DNA of 64,000 nt from Listronotus oregonensis (taxonomy: Eukaryota; Arthropoda; Insecta; Coleoptera; Curculionidae). The translations under genes were made by a program, and so were the position numbers. Positions 38,259 to 49,900 of the stretch are shown here, in pieces. Positions within the stretch are counted from its first letter, which is position 1. Each line of letters opens with the position of its first letter. A model generated the notes under the pieces. The model saw nothing but the letters and a program-made list of their open reading frames with translations. It was not told where the DNA came from and searched no databases. Location of the stretch: contig JAHBCN010002251.1 in assembly GCA_019359885.1 (NCBI GenBank), positions 1 through 64,000 on the forward strand, given 5' to 3'.

Positions 38259-40007
38259 TTTGGGTAACTTTGTGTGTTACTTCTACATTTTTTAAATTTC
38301 TTTTTGCTAAATTTTGAATAAGAATAAACTTGATTTGTTTTTATTTAGTATTTCTGTTTTAATTTCCTTTAAAAATTCCTTAAGAACTGAAATATTAAGC
38401 AATTTATATTTTTTTAGGCCGATACCGATATAGGCCGATATCGTGGTTTACATATGGGCCGATACCGATATCGGCCAAGAAGGCCGATTTGGCCGATATA
38501 CCGATACCGATGTCGGTATCGCTCGATCCCTAGAAAAATGTGTATAAAACTTTAATCAGTAGAGGTCTAATTAAACAAGAAGCTTTAAAAGAAACCTGTC
38601 TACTTACAAAAACTTCAATATCATCGATAAGGGATATTATTATTAGTAAAGAATTAAACAAAAGAAAAAAACGTAGTGATTTTTAATCTCACCGTATAGG
38701 CAATAGTGATCAGGACCTAATAAGAAAGAAAATATATTGTCTTTATAAAAGCGGAGTTATTCCTACCTTGGATAAACTGAAAAAGAAGCTAGACGAAGAC
38801 GAAACCAATATAAATATTAGCCGTGCCACCCTCCATAAAGTTGTTTGTAAAATGGGATTTAAATACAGCAAAATAGACAAAAAAAAAGTAGTAATGGAAT
38901 CGCACAGATTACGCACTTGGAGATTTAATTACCTTCAAGAAATTAAAAGATATAGGTTAGAAAACAGATCAATAATTTACCTTGATGAAACATGGTTCGA
39001 TACACGCGACACAGTATCCAAAGAATGGGTTGATTCCAGTCAAAACTGTCAGACGAAAGCACCTCCATATAAAGGAAAACGCATTACCATAATACACGCT
39101 GGTTCAGAAGACGGATTTGTCCCAAACTGCTTGCTGTTGTCTGCAAAGAATATTAAGGATTCTAGCATGGATTATCCTAAGGATACAAGTGCAGAACTTT
39201 TTGAAAACTGGTTTCAAAATTATCTTTTAAAAAATATTCTAAACAACAGTGTTATTGTCATGGATAACGCAAGCTACCACAGCCGTCTGCTACACAAAGC
39301 ACCAGCTTCATCAAGTTCAAAAACTGAAATCCAGGAATATTTGTTAGAAAATGATATTTATTTTGAATTCAGTTACAAAAAAACGCATCTTTTGGAAGTC
39401 CTAAATTTATATGCAATTAAAAAACAATTTGTATGTGATAATTTGGCTGAACAGGCTGGGCATACTGTCTTACGGCTTCCTCCGTATCACTGTTTGTTTA
39501 ACCTCATAGAGCATTTGTGGAACCAAGTAAAATCAAAGATCAGAGCAGAAAATGTTACACCTACTTTATGTCCCAGTGTTATAAATTTGATAAAAAATAT
39601 AATTACTAACATGCCAGTTGAGAGCTGGAAAAATTCACTACAGCACATTATAAAAGTTGAGGACTCTTACATTTCTATATAAAACAACATAAATCCTATT
39701 GTAATTAATCTTAATGACTCTGATAGTGAAACAGAATTAGATTTAGATATTTAAATTAAAAATGTAATTATGTATAGATAATGCAGTTATAAATTTATTA
39801 AAACTTTGCATATATTTAATTTCTTAATGTAATTTTAAGATTATACTTATTACCTTAATAAACAATAAATTATATTTATATTAATAAAGTCCGTCCCTAA
39901 TGTTCTGTGCTTTAATACCTACCGATCCGCAGTTTTATTGCTGTTGGCAGGTATAATCCATAAATGAAGGCAAGGAGCTAACACGGTATACTTTGAGACA
40001 GACTATA

Positions 40008-41199
40008 ACTCACGCGTATAACAATATTTTATCCCTACAATTAAGTATATCTCTGTAATAAAACTACGTATGTTACAACTTCTGTATAACAACATGGACT
40101 CTATTTTGTTTTTTTTTTCAAGTAGACAAATATAACGCTGGTTTGTTCGTCACGACTATAAGAATAGTTCAATTTATAAATAGGCTCCAACTACATAACT
40201 TAATAAAATATAAGAAAAAACAAGTTTTAGCTTACTTATTCACCTATAAATTTTATTTAAAAATGTATCTTCATTTTTTAAAGAGTTACGTTAAAATAAT
40301 GTTGGTAAAAAAGGACCTCTTACATACCTGTACAATTGACTCAATTTAAAAATTCGCTTCACCTACAAAATAAATAAAGATATAAAAAAAATTCAAATAA
40401 AAGTTGTAGCTTAAGATCTTAGGTACAACTTTTGTTTGTATTTTGATATTTAAAAAAGTTATATGAAAATTTAAAAAAAATCAAATAAATACAGGTGTGC
40501 ACGCGTAACAACAGGCTAACAAACAGCTGTACTGTTAAAATATCTAAATTTAAAATTTCAATTCCTGACGGGTAAATTTTAGATATTGAGAAAATTTTGT
40601 ATATATTGACTGGGCTATAATAAACATTGATATTTTTATTTGATGGTAATAACAATGTAAAACAATGGGATACCCTCGTTTCCTCTTCTTACTTGCATTA
40701 AAATTTAATAATTCACAAGAATTATTGACTAAAAATAAAACTAACGATAATGATATTCAGTTGGCTATTGCTTAGATTATCTTTTAATAGAAACTAATTT
40801 AATTTTATTGCCATATGATATGATCACATGGGTAAACTAGGGTTAAAATGTACAAATAAATATTAATGTTTCTAAAGGAAACAATAGTTTTTGTAAACCT
40901 GTCATTATGTCTATAAAAGTCAATATTTTAAAAAAATATATTATTTTCTAAAAAATTACAAGATAATAGTCTAAAGCTAATGACTTTTTTTCATTACTTT
41001 TATGGAATTTTAATAGTCACTTCCAGAACCATTTGACTTCGACTCGTGGATTTCCATTCTCAATATTTTTTTATGGTTTACAATGTTGCAGTTAACTAAG
41101 TATCTTTCACCATTATCATGTAATTACTGAATATTCACTTGATGACGGATCATAATGATTGATTCAATTATACTCTGGGATCCGGACAGAAACGGTCCC
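40008..41199. other. No gene recognised
   Basis: AT-rich sequence beyond the nested DD82E-like element. Nothing is recognised. Confidence 0.4.
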
Positions 41200-41283
41200 T
41201 TTTTACATTTCTATGTAGTAGCGGCTCTAAGTTTTTAAAATGCTTTATCAATAAACTGAGACATGGGACCCACACCTAATATA

Positions 41284-42687
41284 CAGTGTGTCCCAAATTG
41301 GTGGGGAATGTATGGGGATCTTGGAAACCACGATAGATAAAAAATCGGTTAAATGGGGAAAGTTTTGGACAATTATGTAAGTAAGCTAATTCCGTTTACT
41401 ACATGGTTTTATCTATTCAGATTTTTGAGAAATTCTGAAAAAACCTAAAACATGCATTTTCGAAAATCGGCCATATTTTTTTTATAAGTGAAAATTTTTT
41501 AAATCTGTAAAAACTTCTTTGAAGCAACTTTTTTTGTAGAATATGACCGAGTAGTTAATTTGTATTTTCTACGTTGTATAACATGTTATAGTTTAAGGGT
41601 TTATAACCTCATCTACTTCAAAAAACAAATATTTTCTCAGTTGGTCTTGATTCAGGCGAATGTCATCTAGCGTCATTAGCAGCAGAAGAAATGTTATTAT
41701 AGCTGCGCAATCGTATTTCGACAATTTTCCTGAAAGGCAGCATCCTAAACTAACATACTTTCGAAAACTGGTTACAAATTTGCTTGTATTCGAAAGTTTT
41801 AAAAAACCACGATTTAAGAAGTACGTTGAAGAAAATCGAAAACGAGATGCTGCAGTTAACTAACATTTTAAAGAAACATCTTCAGCCAGGGATGTTGATA
41901 GAGAATTTCACCTACCTAAGTCAACCATTCATAGGAAAGTTAGGACTATTTAAAAAAATATCGTTAATATGTTGAGAGAAATGGACAACATTTTAAATTT
42001 TAGGTCGTTATTTTACATCCTTATGTTAGTAGGAATATTAGTTTAGCCACTTTCCATTGTTTTTGTTTTCACTTGTTTTAATTAACTTGTTACGTGTAGT
42101 TTTGTTGTAACACGGTATTAACGTTATAGCTATGTTCGCGAACCCTTTTCTGTAAAATGTCTGTTCACCTTATCTATTTTGCCAATTACAAATATTTTAT
42201 TGTTTACAAAAAAATGACGTTCGCCGGAATCAAGGCCAACTGAGAAAATTTTTGTTTTTTTAAATAAATTAGGTTATAAACTTTTAAATTCTAACATGTT
42301 ATACATGGTTAAAACCAGAATAAAAAGCACTATTTGGCTGCGTATATATGGCGTCCATATGAAAAAATAAAGTTGATGATGATTCTAAAAACCCGAAACG
42401 TAGAAAATAAAAATTGACTACTCGGTCATATTCTACAAAAAAAGTTGCTTTGAAAAAGTTTTTACAGATTTGAAAAATTTTCACTTATAAAAAAATATGG
42501 CTGATTCTCGAAAATGCATGTTTCAGGTTTTTTCAAAATTTCTCAAAAACCTGAACAGATAAAACCATGTAGTAAACGGGATTGGCTTACTAACATAATT
42601 GTCCAAAAATTTCCCCATTTAACCGATTTTCTATCTATCGTGGTTTCCAAGATCCCCATACATTCCCCACCAATTTGGGACACACTG
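41284..42687 (+). mobile_element. DUF4817-type mariner element with long inverted arms
   Basis: The 1404-bp element is flanked by TA (41282-41283 and 42688-42689). Its arms, 41284-41667 and 42213-42687, are inverted copies, starting cagtgtgtcccaaattgg. The arms reach into the start of the reading frame, so the ATG at 41660 lies inside the left arm. Only the DNA-binding part of a transposase remains, so this is a deletion derivative. Confidence 0.8.
41660..41995 (+). pseudogene. Mariner-like transposase N-terminus (DUF4817-like)
   Basis: From ATG 41660 the frame reads IIAAQSYFDNFPERQHPKLT and LVFESFKKPRFKKYVEENRK. After a frame change it gives ARDVDREFHLPKSTIHRKVR. This is the two-helix-turn-helix N-terminal region of an insect mariner-related family: an F-P-x-R/x-x-P entry helix, a linker with FKKPR, and a second helix ending STIHR. 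No catalytic core follows within the element, so it cannot act as a transposase. Confidence 0.7.
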
Positions 42688-42704
42688 TATACAGTAGTGT
42701 AGTT

Positions 42705-43985
42705 GAGAAGTGTTTCCTGCGAAAAATAGTTAGAAGGCTTCAAAAAATATGAGCGATAGCTCATTCGACGCAGAATGCAAATCTGAAAAAGGGGTTATGA
42801 GAATTTTTTCTGCCAATAAAAATTGGAATTGTTATTAATAAAAAACGAAAAGAAAAAAAGCCATATCAATTTTTAATGATAATTCAAAAATCATAAGAGA
42901 TAGCGGAAATTGCAAAAAAGATCCTTGGAGAGAAGGAAATCTCCGATAAAAAAGTCCCAACTCTCGGAATTTTATCTTCATTATTTTTAATTTTAATTTA
43001 ACGCTGAAAATGGGACCCGCGCGACATTTTTGGTTGCGCGCTCGGCGTCAAAACCGAGTACGTCAAACTAAATATTTTTTTTGGGATATTAAATATTAAT
43101 TGAAAATTTTAAAAAAGAATGGTGTATTTATAACACTTTAAAGAATTTATTCCCATTGAGAATTTAACCTAAAGTTAGTTTTTTAACAAGTTAGACAATT
43201 TTCAATTAACAAAATTGTTTTGAACTTTCGTCTTCATTGTACATTAAAAAAAGATTAAATAATTGTCATATAAATTTTTCGCTTCGTGAAACCCTTCTTA
43301 AGATAAGATAATGCCATAGAAGTTTAGAAAATTTTAATCCATCGTTTATAATAATTTTATAACTTTGACAAAAAATAAAAAATCAGAGTAATATTGTTAA
43401 AGTTATAAAATTATTATAAAAAAGCATTAAAATTTTTAAACTTTTATGGCGCGATCTTGTTAGGTGTGGAAAAATTTATACAATTATTTAAACCTTTTTT
43501 ATGTACAATGAGGACAAAAGCTCGTAACGATTTTGTTAATTGACAATTTTCTAACCCAATGAAAAACTAACTTTAAGTTAAGTTTTCAACGGGATTAAAT
43601 TGTTTGAAGTGTTTTTAATACACCATAATTTTTTAAAATTTTTGAATTAATATTTAAAACCTTAAAAAATATATTTAGTGTGACACACTCGGTTTTGACG
43701 CCGAGCGCGCAACCAAAAATGTCACGCGGGGCGCCCATTTTCAGCGTTACATTAAAATTATAAATAATGGAGATAGAACTCGGGAGTTAGGACTTTTTTA
43801 TCGGAAATTTTCCTCTCTTTAAGGATCTTTTTTGCAATTTCCGCTATCTCCTATGGTTTTGGGTTATCATCAAAAATCTAAATGGCTTATTTCCTTTTCA
43901 TTTTTTGTTAATAACAAATGCATTTTTTACTGGCAGAAAAAAACGCTTAAAACGCCTTTCTCAGATTTGCATAATCTTCTATTTT
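42705..43985. mobile_element. Palindromic family C, copy 2 (about 550-bp arms)
   Basis: The left arm 42705-43290 and right arm 43455-43985 are inverted copies. They share tgcgaaaaatagttag-side sequence, agagatagcggaaattgc, gcgcgctcggcgtcaaaacc and ttaacaaaattgttttg. The spacer is about 165 bp. The same left arm occurs at 8795-9400. No coding capacity is evident, and the GC-rich gcgcgctcgg tract in each arm is the most conserved part. Confidence 0.75.
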
Positions 43986-44379
43986 TTTAATTTTCGTAAA
44001 TTTGATCAAATTTTATTGTCAAATCCTAAATTTTGTAAAATTATCTTTGTTTTTCTAAAAACCATAGCCGGTGTAAATTTATTTACTTAACAGTTTTCCT
44101 ACACAAATATTTTAAATGCCTCTAATTATAATAAAAATGCAGTTATTCTTGCGAATTTGGGGATTTAAAGACAAAATTTGATCACATTCACGGCAAAAAA
44201 CACAAATAGACGATTTGCTTTTGAAACTTTGTTTCGCAAATTCTAAATTAAAAATTTTCTTTACCAAAGTGTTCTCCTTAAGGCCAATATCATCTGGTAT
44301 ATATTTGGTGTGGGTCCCACGTCTTACCTTTTAGCAAAGATAATACTACTACGAATAAGATGAACCATTCAATGCTATA

Positions 44380-46480
44380 TTTTTGATACCCCTAATGGAC
44401 TTTGGCTAACGTGAGCCGATGTCCATCGAGAGATTTTCGCGCTATCCTTGAACGAAAGTTAAACAGTGTTGCCGGCAGGCTACTTTACTATTGGCGTGAT
44501 GAAACGCGCCCAGAAAATAAACAATTCGTTTAGCCGCCCGCTTTCGCTACTTCGTGTTCCGAATAAGGTACAAGCGCAGACATTGACAATGTCGCAAATG
44601 GTCTCGTACCTCGATTCGCTGGGGCATCGAACTGATTCAAAACGCCCTTTCCTATTGTAAAGAAATCTTTCGTAGACACAGTTTTGAAAACCTAGATTTA
44701 CCATTTCCTAGAGTTACAAAATATTTTTTAACAAATTTAATAAGATCTGAAACTTGCAAATGACAAGCAAGAATATTTGAATTTTTTTTTTTTAAATAAT
44801 ATGACTGAAACACCTGAAACTACAATAACCGGATTTAATTTCCTGGGCAATAAAATAGCATTTTAGTTGTATCTAAACCGTATTCTCAGGGTATACTTAA
44901 AATACTTACTTTGTTCATTATAATAATTATAGTCGTATTTAATCTTGAATAATAAAAGAATGTTTCGAATGATCTGTAACGTTATTTATAGACAGTAATC
45001 TAAATGTTATTAATTATTTTATTTTCTTATAATTACATACGGCAAATACAATACTACTGTGGAATATTCTTAATTATTAATTGATTTTAATTTATTATCG
45101 TCTGAGATAACTGAAAGGTCACAGAACTGTTACAAATTATTTTCTATAGTCCTATAGTCCATACCATACGTATTGATGCGCTGCCGAAATAATCGCCTTA
45201 TTAAGTTAAGATTACTTAAACTAGAGACAGACAGTTTTTATCATTGGAAAGAAATAAAAGCTTGTGAATTATTAAACAGCGTTTCGAATCTTTGTCTAAT
45301 AAAATTTATTTTTAAAAATAAACTAGAACAATACAATATTATTTTCATCAGTTAGTAATAATGCTGCCGTCTCGTCTTATCGTCTCGTCTCGTTTTATCA
45401 AGACGAGAAATTGATTCTTCTTTTTCTCAAGACGAGAGAATCTTTTTTCCAAGTCACTCGTTCCCTCAAACAAGAATTTCGACGCACAATTGCGAAAAAA
45501 AATGTGATCTTATATAAGAATAAGATTTTTAACTAAAATCAATTATATTATAGAGTATGTTTTTGTTTAATTAAGACCCATATTAAAATATGTATCAGCA
45601 ATTGTCTTAAAAGTTGCGGCAACACCGATTTTGTTAGGATAGTAAAAATGAGGTTAGTTTAATTTTAAAGTTTGATGATGGATATCTCAAAAACGAAACG
45701 TTTCCGATTAATTTTTTCAGGATCGTGAATAACGTCGCAAAAAAACCTCGTATTCTACAATTGATCCAACAAGAAATAAGCAAATATATACTAAGTGCTT
45801 CAATAATACATTTTTCGGAGACATCAAAGCGAAATTACAATACAAACATTTTAAGCGCAAAGTTGTGCAAATTCAATTAATATTTTCTTCTCCATAGCAT
45901 AGGCCAAGAAAAAATTGTAAAACAAACATAACAACAATAAATCAATAAGCAAACTTTCCATGAATAATTGGCAGTAATAGCATAGTTAAATGACACCGTT
46001 CAGAGTAACCGCGAAGACATATCAGCTGTAATTTTTGCAAATTTTACCCAAATGATAAGTAACATTAGCTTAGTAGCCTCTATATTATGGAATTGGAATT
46101 AATTATTGTATTTTGTATTAACGTTATTTTAAAAGCTAAATAAATGGATTTAATATTAAGGTTAAATTAAGATACCGTGTGATAAAATGATGATGATATT
46201 TCTGACATCACTACACCTATCCCTAATACTGTGGTAAAGGCGAGCTTAGAGATTCGAATATTTATAAGATAAGAACTTAACTTAGTGACTTTTAGTTAAA
46301 GTCTAAAGAAAAGAGTCTACCAGTTTCAACGAAGCTATGCTTTTTTTCTTTTTTAAAAAAAAAACTTCTATTGCAAGTGTCTCTTATATGTAGGTTAACT
46401 GTATTTTGAAGCCAGATCAATGGAAAAGCCACAATCTTGGCAAATTACAAAAACGACAACAAATAATACATTTTAAAAAA
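44380..46480. other. No gene recognised; short GTCTCGTC cluster
   Basis: 44390-44660 is less AT-rich but codes for nothing I know. At 45368-45442 the octamer gtctcgtc and its complement gacgagac-like forms recur about six times in 75 bp, in both orientations, which resembles a transposon subterminal region. The rest is AT-rich. Confidence 0.35.
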
Positions 46481-46494
46481 ATCACAGTTAGAGA

Positions 46495-46935
46495 TTTAAG
46501 TTTTAATATGAAAGTTTTAAAGGTTTTTGTAATAAGGTGTAATTATCACTCCTAAAAAATAAAAAGTGACCTTTAGCATAATAAAGATTTTAAAGAGGAG
46601 GGTAAGTTAAGCTTAATCTCAAATTTTTATAAAAACACTGTAATAATATATTAATTTTTTAAGGGAACATTTTTAATTAAATCATAATAGGGGCAGATTT
46701 TTAAGGGCTGAAATATTTCAAATAATGTTTCAAATAAACAAAATATTACTTTTTCAACTTATTTAAGTTAAATTTTTTGCTCAGCTTTAGCTTTAATGTA
46801 TAGTTTTATGGGTTTTAGAAATAAAGGGTAGTTTTCACCCCTAAAAAATAAAAAGCGCCCATCGGCATAATATAGATTTTGAAGAGGAGGGTAAGTAAAG
46901 CTTTATCCCAAATTTTTAAGCAAATCTATGCATTT
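46495..46935. repeat. Direct repeat, two units of about 140 bp
   Basis: A unit containing cctaaaaaataaaaag, gcataata and gaggagggtaagt occurs at 46530-46640 and again at 46830-46930, spaced about 300 bp. The two differ by scattered substitutions. No coding sequence is seen. Confidence 0.6.
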
Positions 46936-47270
46936 TGAAAAAATTGCCAGGTTTGGCAATTTTTCAGCTTCGTTTCCTGGACTAAACGCAAACGATAGAT
47001 TTGGGCAAACAATACACTTTTGTTATAAAACGTTTAAATTTTATTTCTGGAAAGTTTCGGTGTTTAGTGAATAATTTAGTTTAATTAATGTGCGTGTAAA
47101 CAAAAACAAATTAGCCTGTTGCGAAACACTCGTAAATCCAAAAACTGCATGTCCGCGCTCAGTTTTACCAAGTTATATAATCGTATATAATATTGTAAAA
47201 GAAACGAAATTGCCACAAAAGCATCAAACTTGAATAAAATAGGAAAAATATTTTGCCTAGAAATTTTTTT

Positions 47271-47725
47271 CTCAAATGATATTCAACAAGACTATTTCAC
47301 GAGAAAACGAGTCAAATTTTAGCTAGAAACACAGTGTTTATTGTCAGACTTGTCAGACTGACAATAGTTTTTTTTAACCTAACAAAATTTTGTCGCTGAG
47401 AAACCATCATTTTGGTTTTGTCGGGGTTAGTGCAGGTAAGAGTGCTGCCAGTAGAAAACAGGTCGTTGCTACAATATTTAGCATGTGTAAAACACGCTAT
47501 AGTCCAGTAAATGAAAAGAAAAAGCTGTAAATAAATCTGTACAGTTTTCTCTTGTAGCGCAATTTTTAGTCGGGAATGGTTTTGAGCGAAAAAAGCTTAT
47601 CAACAATAACAGGTGGGAAAGGGCTGATTTTTTTTTCTCGAATGATATTCAACAAGACTATTTCACGAGCAAACGATTCAAATTCTAGCTAGAAACACAG
47701 TGTTTATTGTCAGACTTAAAGCCGG
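47271..47725. repeat. Direct repeat of about 90 bp, 366 bp apart
   Basis: The phrase atgatattcaacaagacta and the following tagctagaaacacagtg block occur at 47277-47360 and 47643-47725. Family B sequence starts between the copies (47490-47625), so the duplication may mark an insertion or a tandem rearrangement of that family. Confidence 0.6.
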
Positions 47726-48600
47726 AAAACTATTTTTGTTTATTATCTGAAGTGACAGACAGACATGACATTTACTTTAGATGCCCAATTCGATTGCTGT
47801 TGATCAAGTCAGTTTACAAAACGTGTTATTGAATAATACAACCTACTAGAAAGATATAAAATGATATTGGAATGCCGTACAACACCTGATTTACTATCAT
47901 TTTTTATTAAACGAATGCTTGGAACTGTCATATTAAAAAATGTTTATATTTAAATCGATGTTGCCTATATTAACAAAAAAACCAATATTTTTGAATAATC
48001 TTCATTACATTTTCAAGGTAATTTCCTGATTGTGGTTTTTGAGATCTGGCAATTTGTTTACGTTTTTCCAAAACAAAATCAAACAGATCACTATACCAAA
48101 CACCCTGCCTACAAACTGGCGTTGCGTTAATTTTAGTCCTTGAGTTCGTTGGTCCATTCTGATTTTTCTGGAATATTAAAAAAAGCGGTTAAAGTTTATT
48201 TTCCACAATACTTTAGGAGTATTTCATAAATTTATTAAGATTCTTTGAAAAAATAATTTGTTATTAACATTTCTTTTTTAAAATAAGACCTTAGCAAGTG
48301 TTGAATGATCCCAGAAAATTTACTTCTTCATCTTTCTTGCGTTTTGATAAAACATTTTTTTGCCCATCTGCATATTTAGCCGTTTCCGGAGTTCTAAAAA
48401 TTCTGTATGTTATGAATTTTTCGACGGCCGTTTTTGCGAAAAAAATGGTAGAAACCATTTTTGTAGATTTCGAAGTGATCTTAATTTCTTGTCTGAACAA
48501 AAATTCTCTAATTTGCATATTTTGGCAGATATTCGCGGAAAACTAATTTTTTAGACTTTGAGGGGCCATTTTCAGCGGATTTCCAAAGTCGGTTTTAAAA
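47490..48600. mobile_element. Interspersed repeat family B, copy 2
   Basis: 47505-47625 matches 6990-7090 in direct orientation (gctgtaaataaatctg). 48160-48590 matches 7100-7550 in inverted orientation (ccttagcaagtgttgaatgatccc). About 540 bp of unrelated sequence lies between. It is non-coding and interrupted. Confidence 0.55.
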
Positions 48601-49040
48601 AATCTTAGAAATTTTCAAGGTTCTATTTTATTTAAATGGTCTAATATACACAGAATATGGATATTTTATAGAATACGGAACACCATATAATCAGATGAAT
48701 ACAAAGGACCCGACGACAGGAACAACGTAAAAATACGAAACAACAACCTATTTTTGCGGTTCATCTAACAGCAGTTCCCGTCGAAGCAAATTACAATCGA
48801 TTCTGAATATCGGAGCGGACAAAATGCTGATTGCAGTATTGAAAAGCGGCGCGTATTTCGAAGGAAAAGCTTTATATTTGTTCGCATTTAGATACGAAAA
48901 AGCTGCATAAAAATGTAAAAATACAATGTCTAAATGGAATCTCGTTCGATCTTTTTAGATTTTTAGTTGACCCGAATAGGGGAGTTACGACGATTGACGT
49001 CTTTAAAGTTGTCACTTTATATCTGATAAAAGGTGGATTT
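48601..49040. other. No gene recognised
   Basis: Mixed composition, with a short patch (48800-48900) less AT-rich than its surroundings. No domain is recognised in any frame. Confidence 0.35.
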
Positions 49041-49149
49041 ATAGAGATCAAACGCTGTAAGAACAACACCGATACGTCACGGTCTCATATGGCAAACTGA
49101 TATAAAACCGTGACGTATCGGTGATGTTCTAACAGCGTTCGATCTCTAC
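49041..49149. mobile_element. Short hairpin MITE, about 109 bp
   Basis: The arms 49041-49082 and 49107-49149 are inverted with few mismatches. They share tagagatc-aaacgctg at the tip and accgatacgtcacggt / accgtgacgtatcggt at the centre. The loop is 24 bases. It is non-coding. Confidence 0.75.
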
Positions 49150-49199
49150 AGACACACAACATAAAAATTAAAATAACATAAAAATAAAATAATAGTTGA

Positions 49200-49900
49200 T
49201 TATAGGTTATGCCCATTCGCCCAACCGCTGTGTTCGCACGTCGTTGTCGTGGTTGGGCCCACTAGGATATTTTGGAACATGCGCTAGAGTTGCTATTTAT
49301 CGGCAACTCTTGTTGCCACCGTATGGAACGGGATCCGAAGCTAAGACGAACACCAGGTTTAACTCAAGGAGTTAGCATACCGTGCTGATGAGTGAATGTC
49401 TTCATCGGTGCCTCTAAGATTCAGGGCGACCTCTCAGAGAATCTAGCCTTACTGCGGTAATACGGGGCTCTGTCGTAATAAACTATTACTTCCCTAGCTC
49501 CAAACAGAAAGCGGACAGAACCGCTTTCATAGGAAAAAAATGAAAAAGGTGCGCTGACCGAAACGGATAAATCTGTTTCGAGAGGTGTCACCCAAGGTCA
49601 CAAACAGACAAAGTTGCGCCGACCGAAACGGGTGAATCCGTTTCGAAGGGTGCCATCCATCACGAACAAAGAGGTGCTTAGGAAGGGATCCCTGAATCCA
49701 AACAGAAGGCGGACAGAACCGCTTTTGTAGGGAAAAGGGTTTCCTGGCTTTAAACAGAAAGCGGATAGAACCGTTTTCATGGGGAAAGGCCGGAAAAACG
49801 GCCTCAGAAGGAACATCTGGTTTCTGTAACAAGGACCTGGTAGGACTTGGTAGGACCTGGACCACGTCACTAAACCAGAAGAGGAGGGCATGACAGATCT
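49200..49900 (+). other. GC-richer structured segment with five hairpins
   Basis: This segment is clearly less AT-rich than its surroundings. It contains five short hairpins: 49507-49528, 49559-49580, 49624-49645, 49706-49727 and 49757-49778. All have 8- or 9-bp stems; four have six-base loops and one a four-base loop. Three share the stem-loop aagcgg-acagaa-ccgctt, with small changes, and two share cgaaacgg stems. Upstream parts (49400-49450) also look foldable. It may be the 5' untranslated region of a retrotransposon. A 44-codon frame starts at 49890 (MTDLIVCSSYYGQV). No family is identified. Confidence 0.45.

Larger units (their letters stand above)
35572..38532 (+). mobile_element. hAT transposon with 8-bp target duplication
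   Basis: The 2961-bp element is bounded by identical octamers gaaaaatg (35564-35571 and 38533-38540), the 8-bp duplication of hAT elements. The ends are tagggatcga and tcgatcccta. Subterminal zones at 35600-35670 and 38415-38525 are packed with the repeated ccgataccgatatcggcc motif in both orientations, which would suit transposase binding sites. It encodes a BED-finger transposase with one intron. It sits in codon 18 of the DD82E-like transposase and so is younger than it. Confidence 0.92.
35520..39682 (+). pseudogene. DD82E-like (Sailor) transposase, split by hAT insertion
   Basis: The coding parts are 35520-35571 and 38541-39682. The ATG at 35520 begins MSRRNHLSLDAKQVVKNV, and the frame continues exactly after the hAT and one target-duplication copy at VYKTLI. 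The N-terminal part is a helix-turn-helix DNA-binding region. A single TAA at 38684-38686 interrupts it; from there 300 codons are open. The DDE core shows IIYLDETWFDT (first Asp), VIVMDNASYHS (second Asp) and CLFNLIEHLWNQ (Glu), with 81 residues between the last two. Ordinary Tc1/mariner enzymes have 34-41. This long insertion fits the DD82E group described in animals as Sailor; naming rests on my recollection. Family relatives often show the GKRI-x-I-x-HAGSE-x-G box, seen here as KRITIIHAGSEDG. Neighbouring inserts are younger. Confidence 0.85.
30465..40005 (+). mobile_element. DD82E-like (Sailor) Tc1/mariner element carrying three nested insertions
   Basis: The 19-bp ends tagtctgtctcaaagtata (30465-30483 and, inverted, 39987-40005) are identical and flanked by TA (30463-30464 and 40006-40007). 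The transposase at 35520-39682 belongs to this element. Three foreign elements lie inside it: a P element at 30557-34274, a LINE at 34377-35455 and a hAT at 35572-38532. Subtracting them and one copy of each target duplication leaves about 1757 bp, a normal length for a Tc1/mariner element. This explains an otherwise odd 9.5-kb span. Confidence 0.85.
41240..44345. repeat. Inverted pair bracketing a nest
   Basis: The left segment (41240-41283) ends gagacatgggacccacacc, and the right segment (44300-44345) begins ggtgtgggtcccacgtctta. They are inverted copies over about 45 bp with weaker similarity outside. They appear to be the arms of an older MITE interrupted by the two large elements between them. 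Confidence 0.5.

Noticed and set aside
49380..49410. Hammerhead-like ctgatgag near 49382
   Set aside because: The GAAA half of the core and a cleavage triplet are not found at a suitable distance.
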